Shown: positions 25,914 to 32,609 of the stretch, in pieces | How the letters are laid out: every line of letters begins with the position of its first letter | Numbering within the stretch: the stretch's first letter is position 1 | DNA from: Chrysochromulina tobinii | Lineage: Eukaryota > Haptophyta > Prymnesiales > Chrysochromulinaceae | Assembly: GCA_001275005.1 (NCBI GenBank) | Contig: JWZX01002124.1 | Location: 1 to 32,609, forward strand | Direction: 5' to 3' | Length of the DNA stretch: 32,609 bases | Position numbers and translations under genes: made by a program | The notes under the pieces: model-generated | What the model was told of the DNA's origin: nothing | The model's input: only the letters and a program-made list of their open reading frames with translations | Databases searched by the model: none

Positions 25914-27093
25914 AGATGTGTTAAAATAGTCAACAAGACAAACAGAGACACGCGACACGCACCGCACAGCAGATACAACCACACCACTCGCCAGTCCGCG
26001 CCCGCGGACGGTCCCGTCGCCGTCCCCGGGACCCTCGCGCCTCGGCCGCTCGGGCGGTCCGAGTGTGCAACGGACCCAGGCCCGTCCGCGGTGACGAGCA
26101 CGAGTCCCTGAGGGGCCTGAGCGGTTCATGGCGATGGCGCAACCTTCTAGAAACGTCGACTTGGCTACATGTATTGATGTATACATGTCGCCATTAGTTA
26201 ACGTGTTTACCAACAAAGTGACAACAAAGTGGACTCTTCTAGTGGACTCCGAATTTGCTATTATCCATTAATTTAGGCATTATGATTATCGTGGGGCCGA
26301 GCAATAACGTATTCAAGTATCTAACGTAAGAATACTCTCGACTAGAACGATTGCCAATACTGAATACAAGTAGGCATTAAGACTAGAACATTAAGGCATC
26401 AGAGATGCATCAGTGGAGACGTCTGGAAGATCGGCAGACACCAGGCAGCGCAGGGCCCGGCTTCCCGGCCTGCCGTCGATACACATGATGTACTTATCTT
26501 CATTGGCCGGCAAGACGGCGGGTTCATCGAGAAAGTCTCGAAGAAAGTCAAAGTGGAATATGGCCTAGTCGATGGCTTCGGGCTAGGCAGCGGTTAATTA
26601 AGGGGCCAAACGGCCATTTACATGCAACCATGACGAAATGCCGTCCGGAAAATAGAGCCATACGGCTTCGAGTATAACGAGTTCCGCGCACCAACGTGCC
26701 GCGCTGTGACTGCTGTGCCCTGTGCGGGCTGTGGGTATTTTAGCGGTAACGCGAGATCGGAGATGACGGGGTGGCTGCTGTTCAGGGCTCGACGAAATGA
26801 CCCGCATCAACGCCAGGCAACGCCCGAGGCCCCAGCAGTACGCACCGTACGAGTTGTACACCCACACGACACACTGCGACCCACGAGCCGACGAGGCACC
26901 GCACGAGCGCACGTCGGACGTCCGCACAGGCGGCGGGGTCCCGCGGTCCCCGGCCATATTTGGCTGGGTAGCTTGTTATAGTAAGTTATATTTACGAATC
27001 TCTCTCGCTAACACGCAGGGAGCAGCGGGACGATGCACGGCACAAACCTGTAGCCATACGATAGGCCAAGAAGTACGAAACACAAGCAGGCCG
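25914..27093. other. Convergent intergenic region, partly AT-rich
   Basis: About 1.2 kb lie between the 3' ends of the GARP gene and the ARM-repeat gene. The part from 26160 to 26420 is clearly richer in A+T than the surroundings. It contains ACATGTAT/ATACATGT inverted repeats (26167-26188) and an 11-bp tandem repeat of CAACAAAGTG at 26211-26231. No domain-bearing frame or RNA gene is seen. Confidence 0.45.
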
Positions 27094-30000
27094 CTACACA
27101 CCGTAGCCATCGTCGTCATCGGCAGCAGCTGCAGCTATTAACGAGCTCGCCGAAGCTTGCGGCGGCGCCGATGTGCGTTTGACAAAGCCCTGAGCCTGCA
27201 ATGCTTCCTTGAACTGGTCGTTATTCATAGCTGCCGGCACTCCAAGCGCACCGCGCAACTTCGCCACCAGCGCGTCCGTCAGCGGGTCGCCCGCAGATAC
27301 TGACACGCCCAACTGCTCGCTCACCTCGGGAGCCGACTCGGCCGTAAACACATAGGAGGCGGGCGCGGATTTCGCGGCGGCGGGTGCGGGTTTTGCGGCG
27401 GGTGCAGGTGCGGGCTTTGGGGCGGGTGCGGGTTTTGCGACGGGTGCGGGTTTTGTGGCCGTAGGTGCCGAAGTGCGTTCGACAAAGCCCTGAGATTGCA
27501 GTGCTTCCTTGAACTGCTCGTCGGCCATCTCGTCCTCCACTCCGAGCGCATCGCGCAAAGCGTCCAGCAGCGCGTCCGTCAGCGGGTCGCCCGCAGATAC
27601 TGACACGCCCAACTGCTCGCTCACCTCGGGAGCCGACTCGGCCGTAAACACATAGGAGGCGGGCGCGGATTTCGCGGCGGCGGGTGCGGGTTTTGCGGCG
27701 GGTGCAGGTGCGGGCTTTGGGGCGGGTGCGGGTTTTACGACGGGTGCGGGTTTTGTGGCCGTAGGTGCCGAAGTGCGTTCGACAAAGCCCTGAGCCTGCA
27801 ATGCTTCCTTGAACTGCTCGTTATTCATAGCTGCCGGCACTCCTAGCGCACCGCGCAACTTCGCCACCAGCGCGTCCGTCAGCGGGTCGCCCGCAGATAC
27901 TGACACGCCCAACTGCTCGCTCACCTCGGGAGCCGACTCGGCGGTGAAGACGTAGGCGACGGTCTCATCCTTGTCGGCGCCGATCATCGCTGCAAGCAGC
28001 GCATCCGGTGAAGCAGGCGGTTGCGGCGGCGCGGCTGCCGCCTTCGCCTTCGCCACCTCCGCCTCCTTTGCCTTCGCGCCGGCTCGAGCGGCAGCAACAC
28101 GTGCGTGCGCAGCCTTAGCCTCGGCCGCCGCCTTTTCCTTAGCCTCGGTCGCCGCCTTCTCCTTGGCCTCGGCCGCCGCCTTCTCCTTAGCCTCTTTCTC
28201 GGTCGCTGCCTTGGCTGCCGCCTGCGCCGCCGCTTCTTTCTCGGCAACCGCCTTCTTGGTCGCTGCCTTGGCTGCCGCCTGCGCCGCCGCTTCTTTCTCG
28301 GCAACCGCCTTCTCGGCCGCCACCCTCTCGGCCGCCGCTTTCTCGGCCGCCGCTTTCTCGGCCGCCGCTTTCTCGGCCGCCGCTTTCTCGGCCGCCACCC
28401 TCTCGGCCGCCGCCTTCTCGGCCGCTGCCTTCACGGCCGCTGCCTTGGCCGCCGCCTCTCGGCCACCGCCTTCTCGGCCGCTACCTTCTCAGCCGCCGCC
28501 TTCTCGGCCGCCGCCTTCTCGGCCGCCGCCTTCTCAGCCTCTGCCTCAGCCGCTGCCCTAGCGGCCGCCGCCTCGGCCATAGCTGCCGCCTTCTCAGCTG
28601 CTGCCGCATCGGCCAACGCCATCTCGACCGCCGCCTTCTCGACCGCTACCTTCTCGGCCGCCGCCTTCTCGGCCGCCGCCTTCTCGGCCGCCGCCTTCTC
28701 AGCCTCTGCCTCAGCCGCTGCCCTAGCGGCCGCCGCCACGGCCATAGCTGCCGCCTTCTCAGCTGCTGCCGCATCAGCCAACGCCTCCTCGACCGTCGCC
28801 TTCTCGGCCGCTACCTTCTCAGCCGCCGCCTTTTCGGCCGCAGCCTTCTCGGCCGCAGCCTTCTCGGCCGCCGCAGCCTCAGCCGCCGCTGTCTCGGCCG
28901 CCGCCATGTCGGCCGCCGCTACCGCCACTTCGGCCGCCGCCTTCCCAGCCTTGGCATTCTCTGCCCTGGCATACTCGGTGCCCGCCTCTTTCTCGGCTTT
29001 CCCCTTCTTCTCCTCCTGGCCCTTCTCGTCGGTATTTGCCTTCTCTTTCCCCTTCTCGTCGGCCTTGGCCGAGTCGCCTCGTGCAGTCGTCGCGTTCGCC
29101 TTACCCTTGTCATCCCCCTCCACCTTCGTCTCCGCATTCGCCTCCACCGCCGCCCCAGCCTCCACCTTCGGCTTGGCCTCGCGCGCCGCCGCTGCCTCCG
29201 CCTCCGCGGCTGCGCTTGCCTCCGCAGCTTCTGCTGCAGCTCGCGCCTCCGCTGCCGCCGCCTCCACTGTCGCCGCCTCTATTGCTGCCGCCTCAGCTGG
29301 CGTTGCCTCAGCTGCAACACGCGCTTCCTCGGCGCGCGAGTCGACCTCCTTCGAGACCTTCTTCGAAACCTCCTTGAGGCGGATGTGCTCTGCCTCCGCA
29401 GCCTTCGATGCCTCCGCAGCCTTCGCAACCACCGCTTTCGCATGCGCCGCCGCCGCAGCCGCCTCTGCTGCCGCCGCCTCTGCTGCCGCAGCCTCTGCTG
29501 CCGCCGCCTCTGCTGCCGGGGTTTCTGCCTCCTGCTTCGTCTTTTGATCTTCCAGCGCTTTCGTCGTTTCCGGCCTTGCAAATTCTGTACGTGCCTGTGC
29601 GCCCGTGTCCTGTTCAAGTTGTGCTGTCATCTTCTGCTTGAAGGCGAGGACGGCAGCCGTAGTTGCGACGCTAAGCGACAGCTTACCACCGTTCCCGAAG
29701 AGACTGCTAGCACCGGGTTCGCCATCTGGCTCCGTTGTTCCTGCGAGTTCCGGAAACACGTTCATCAAATTGGCCAGTGCTGCTTTAGCGTAATGCACCA
29801 CAAGGTTTTCCTCGTGCGCAACGAGTTGCTCCAGATGTGGCAGGCCACCTGACTGAACCAGAACTTGGCCCCAACTAGGTTCCTTTGAGAGATTGAGGCA
29901 GAGGCCAGCAGCGTATGTAACCACCATAGTATCTGCTGCAGTTAGGCACTGCACGATCTCCTCGCCTACATCGCACGTCAACAGCTGCTGCTTGGTCGCT

Positions 30001-31355
30001 GCGCTGAAGAGGTCCAGCGCATCGGAGCATATGTTGGCGAGGCAGTACAGGGCCCATGCAACAAGCTCGTCGGACTCGTTTGTCAGCAGGCGTGACAACT
30101 GTATGACTGTTCCTTGCTCTCGCAACGTTTGGCCGAAGGCAGTGCCTTCTTCTTGTGAGCACTGGTCGAGGATCTCGGCTAGATCGAGCACGTCATCTAA
30201 TTCAAGCACGGGGTACTCGCGAGCAATTGGCAAGACCGACGTCAGACCAGCTTTTGCTGTCAGAGTATCATAGATCATGGGTGGTGTCGCACGGAACGGA
30301 GACAGCGTGGGATTCCTTGGCAAAGATGATGAGCCGCCCATCAGCTGATCGGGTAGCGGCATGCGAGACGCCGCCTGAGGGTTGCCATCTAGCGACGCGA
30401 CTAGTGCTGTAGCCGCCGCCGCGGCCGCCTGCTGGTTGCCGTTCAGCAACGCGGCTAGCGTGGCACGAGCGGCGGTGGCGGCGATGGCCATCGTCGGTGA
30501 CATGGGCCCCGTCGGTAATGTTGTTTCGGCCTGAATTGAAGGTGGAGCGGCATTCATCGGCGACGTAGGTTCTCCAGCAATCATCGGCAACGTAAGTTGT
30601 CCAGCCACCATCGGAAAAGATGCCGAACCACCCATCATCGGGTCGGGCAGAGGCATACGGGTCGGAGGAAGCGTGCTATTCGTCGGTGACGAAGCAAGCG
30701 TGGCATTCATGGAAAAAGATGATTCGCCGCCCATGGGCTGACAAGGTAGTGGCATACGGGACGCAGGTCGCTTGAAATTAATCGGAGACATTGGTAGCAT
30801 GGCATTAATTGGCAAAGGTTCTGAGCCGCCCAGCAGCTGAGCGCCGAGTGATAACTGCGCCTCGAGAATTTGGCGCCTCGTAAATTTGGGCCCCGACTCA
30901 TCAGCTGGTTGTTTACTTGCCGTGATCGTTGTGACACTGCCAAGGTTCGATGCCGACTCGCTGCTCGAACCGGCGCCCGGCATGCTACGAGCGCTAGCGA
31001 TAGAAGCGATAGCAGCGATAGACCCGGCCTTTTTGCCAGGACTTGCGGCGGATGATTTCTTCCCGCCGCCATCAAGTGTGCGAAATGCCTGCACAACCTG
31101 CGTAGCATCCAACTTGCGCGGTGTCGCGGGTCTGCTGGTGCCGATTGCGGCCGCAGCGCGGTCCCATAAGGTATTCCTCTTCGGTGCTGTCGCAGCCTTT
31201 TCGTGGGCCTTTTCTGGGCTGCCATGTGAAGCTTGTCTCGCACGTTCAGCGGCTATCCGTTCAGCGGCTATAGCAAGCCGCTGTCGTTTCTCAACTTGCG
31301 CTATGTAAGCAAGCCCTGGACCCGGTGGAGAGCGCGGTGGAGGCGACTTTGGCAT
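27094..31355 (-). CDS. ARM-repeat protein with long Ala-Glu-Lys region; apparent frameshift
   Basis: Residues about 382-538 form armadillo-like repeats ([66 protein letters not shown]), resembling importin-alpha/ARM proteins. The N-terminal 380 residues are low-complexity with repeats of SRMPLPDxMMGGSxSFP. After the ARM part come about 600 residues of Ala/Glu/Lys repeats ([10 protein letters not shown]), likely a very long helix. As read, the first frame stops at 28431 after 974 residues, but the same repeat continues in another frame to 27094, ending in three 300-bp repeat units. A single A missing near 28456-28459 (GAGAGG where neighbours have GAGAAGG) explains this; the intended product would be about 1420 residues. 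No function is assigned beyond scaffold-like features. Confidence 0.75.
27181..27960 (-). repeat. Tandem 300-bp coding repeats, 2.6 copies
   Basis: Units start at 27181, 27481 and 27781 with an exact 300-bp period; for example, GACAAAGCCCTGAG begins each. Each codes for [20 protein letters not shown], then DPLTDAL...EQFKEAL, then a Lys-Pro-Ala linker. Copies 1 and 3 agree with each other in the part coding for GVPAAMNN where copy 2 differs (GVEDEMAD). Confidence 0.9.
28100..29520 (-). repeat. Ala-Glu-Lys coding minisatellite
   Basis: Near-perfect 15-bp units (GAGAAGGCGGCGGCC and variants) are repeated many times on the coding strand. A larger unit of roughly 200 bp, with [11 protein letters not shown] and the [18 protein letters not shown]-type segment, occurs at least twice. 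Such tracts readily gain or lose units and are error-prone in assembly. Confidence 0.8.
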
Positions 31356-31626
31356 CGGCAGAAGTGCGTCGAGGCACTGGCTGCGCGCGGAACGAACGAT
31401 CTGAGTGGATAGATCACGCTTCTGGGTAGGGAGTTCAACAACAATTACCGGCGCCGGTAAACCTCAAGTTTGCGAGACGCGCGCGCTAATAGCCCGGCCC
31501 CAAACCATTTAATTGTTTACATGTAGCGTAAACTCCCCTTCACACGGTATCAAGACATGTACTGTTCTCTGACTGTGATTCAGTTTCCTAGGGATTGCTC
31601 GGGGTAAAACCCCACAGCACGACAAA
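31356..31626. promoter_or_regulatory. Bidirectional promoter region with a 16-bp palindrome
   Basis: This 271-bp space lies between the ARM-gene and TMEM14-like starts. It holds the perfect palindrome TTACCGGCGCCGGTAA (31445-31460) and TACATGTA (31518-31525). The operator-like role is inferred. Confidence 0.45.
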
Positions 31627-32025
31627 ATGGCGGAAGAGAGGCCGAATGGGACTGCTTCGGCAATTGTTTGCGTGGCGAACGGAGTTTTTCTTGGGCTATG
31701 CGGAGTCTACGGAGCAGCCTTGCACGAGTTCGCGCCCAAAGCTATGCATTCTGCATATGCCGGAGGTGCCGGTGGTGCGGCGCTGATTGTGTGTGCGGCC
31801 ATGGCTGCCGCTCCGTCGAAGAAGCTGTACATGGTCGGTGTGCACGTCGCACTGCTGCTGCAGCTCATTTTCATCGTGGTCTTTGCGGTTCAAGCTTACA
31901 AATCGTATGGTGTTCCCGAGAAGCAGGATCGCTTCCCGCTCTTCGTCTCAATGGGTGTGGGCACCCTTGTGGCCTTGGGCGCGATGCTCAAGCTGAAGCC
32001 GAAGAAGAAGAAGGAGAAAGCGTGA
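31627..32025 (+). CDS. Small four-helix membrane protein, TMEM14-like
   Basis: This is a 132-residue protein starting at an ATG in a good context (ACAAAATGG). Four hydrophobic segments lie at about 10-31, 43-62, 68-89 and 103-121, with Gly/Ala-rich helices such as AYAGGAGGAALIVCAAMAAA. Size, four-helix layout and Gly pattern resemble the TMEM14 family (including plant FAX fatty-acid exporters and mitochondrial TMEM14C), but the match is one of character more than of diagnostic motifs. The C terminus KPKKKKEKA is strongly basic; a lysine-rich tail of this kind could aid membrane orientation or ER retrieval. It is divergent from the ARM-repeat gene. Confidence 0.6.
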   Translation: MAEERPNGTASAIVCVANGVFLGLCGVYGAALHEFAPKAMHSAYAGGAGGAALIVCAAMAAAPSKKLYMVGVHVALLLQLIFIVVFAVQAYKSYGVPEKQDRFPLFVSMGVGTLVALGAMLKLKPKKKKEKA

Positions 32026-32525
32026 TTAGGCACGCAAAGGGGCCCTACGAATCATGCGTTCGCAATGGAGACGGATTGAGACCGGGCGATGAGGTGTGCA
32101 AGGATGTGTGTCTCGGTCTGACGGTCTCGCGAGGTTGGTCCTCAGCAGCTCAGCATCGCAGGGCTAGCGGTCGGAGAGCGAGTCGCCGAGTCCCGAGCAA
32201 TTGGTCCCGAGTGAGCGACAGACCACAGACGCAAACCTCGGCTCGATAGTTACGCGAACCCTTGTGAACGGCTCGGCTCGCTCGATCCTATAACTCTCCC
32301 GCACAGCCCCCCCAGCCAGAGACATGATTTAGTAACCCTGTTTCGAAACGCAATCAAGAATCTGCCTGATTTGAACGCACGGCCATCGGCTCCTACCGGT
32401 ACAGGCTCCCCAGGTAAAAAGACACCGGGGGGAGCCGGGACACACACTTTTTACCGTTACTCTATTGCGCCTCTCACTTTTGCGATCGGCGCCCGGCGTC
32501 CTTTTGCGCATTTGCGTCGCGCGCC
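32026..32525. promoter_or_regulatory. Intergenic region upstream of the last gene
   Basis: This contains the TMEM14-like 3' end and the probable promoter and leader of the gene at 32526. A TACCGGTA palindrome lies at 32394-32401, directly followed by two interlocking inverted repeats at 32404-32455. Nothing else is recognisable. Confidence 0.45.
32404..32455 (+). other. Potential H-type pseudoknot (two interlocked inverted repeats)
   Basis: Stem 1 pairs GGCTCCCC (32404-32411) with GGGGAGCC (32429-32436), 8 bp. Stem 2 pairs GGTAAAAAG (32413-32421) with CTTTTTACC (32447-32455), 9 bp. The arms alternate, giving pseudoknot topology with connecting loops of 1, 7 and 10 nt. It ends 70 nt before the ATG at 32526. 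Pairing is seen; folding and transcription are inferred. Confidence 0.45.
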
Positions 32526-32609
32526 ATGGATCCCTCCCTGCGCGAAGCGCGCCGCGCGCCCTCGGCGGAGTACACTGCGCTCCAGGCGTTTCGAGCGCGG
32601 CGTCAGCAG
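32526..32609 (+). CDS. 5' end of a gene truncated by the window edge
   Basis: An ATG in a strong context (CGCGCCATGG) opens a frame that stays open for 28 codons to the end of the window, beginning MDPSLREARRAPS. It is charged and probably helical. Too little is present to identify the product. Confidence 0.45.
   Translation, partial: MDPSLREARRAPSAEYTALQAFRARRQQ

Noticed and set aside
28100-29520. CRISPR-like or satellite array
   Set aside because: Repeats are contiguous without spacers and keep an Ala-Glu-Lys reading frame; this is a eukaryotic coding minisatellite.
28021-29547. Plus-strand open frame of 508 codons opposite the ARM-repeat gene
   Set aside because: It is composed of Ala/Ser/Phe or Leu/Gly/Arg repeats that arise from reading the Ala-Glu-Lys repeat backwards.

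Overview
The window is GC-rich nuclear DNA from a eukaryote, most likely a unicellular alga. Evidence for this: fibrillarin, a formin, a katanin-type AAA ATPase, an S-acyltransferase, a NudC-like CS protein, TMEM115- and TMEM14-like membrane proteins, short GT-AG introns, no operons and no ribosome-binding sites. A GARP/G2-like transcription factor together with a YqgF-like protein fits a photosynthetic lineage. High GC, few short introns, long Ala/Gly/Pro low-complexity tracts and a VPPG-motif protein make a haptophyte (or another GC-rich chromalveolate alga) my best guess. That assignment is inference; no rRNA or organelle marker is present.

Layout, left to right: a membrane-anchored FAD monooxygenase resembling kynurenine 3-monooxygenase (+); a YqgF/RuvX-like nuclease-fold protein (-) divergent from a NudC-like CS-domain protein (+); fibrillarin (-) with a Gly-Lys N-terminal tail; a TMEM115-like Golgi protein (-) divergent from an uncharacterised VPPG-motif protein (+); a three-exon PB1-domain protein (-) divergent from a katanin-like ATPase with extra domains (+); a DHHC-type S-acyltransferase with a degenerate zinc region (-) divergent from a two-exon EF-hand protein (+); a 1506-residue formin (+); a two-exon GARP transcription factor (+); a long ARM-repeat/Ala-Glu-Lys protein (-) that carries an apparent one-base frameshift; a TMEM14-like protein (+); and the first 28 codons of a gene cut by the window end (+).

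These are unrelated housekeeping, cytoskeletal and membrane genes rather than one pathway. The formin, the katanin-like ATPase and the NudC-like protein are all cytoskeleton-related, but nothing shows that they are co-regulated. Five gene pairs are head-to-head across 96 to 673 bp.

The most unusual signal concerns introns. Two introns in unrelated genes end in almost the same 29 nt, and three of the four introns I can place are associated with direct repeats of neighbouring sequence. This looks like recent intron gain by an introner-like family and/or tandem duplication. Other highlights are a fibrillarin whose Gly-Arg domain is Gly-Lys, a katanin p60-type ATPase carrying a jelly-roll-like module, a DHFC palmitoyltransferase that has lost most zinc ligands, a potential H-type pseudoknot just upstream of the last gene, and recurring non-coding TACATGTA palindromes.
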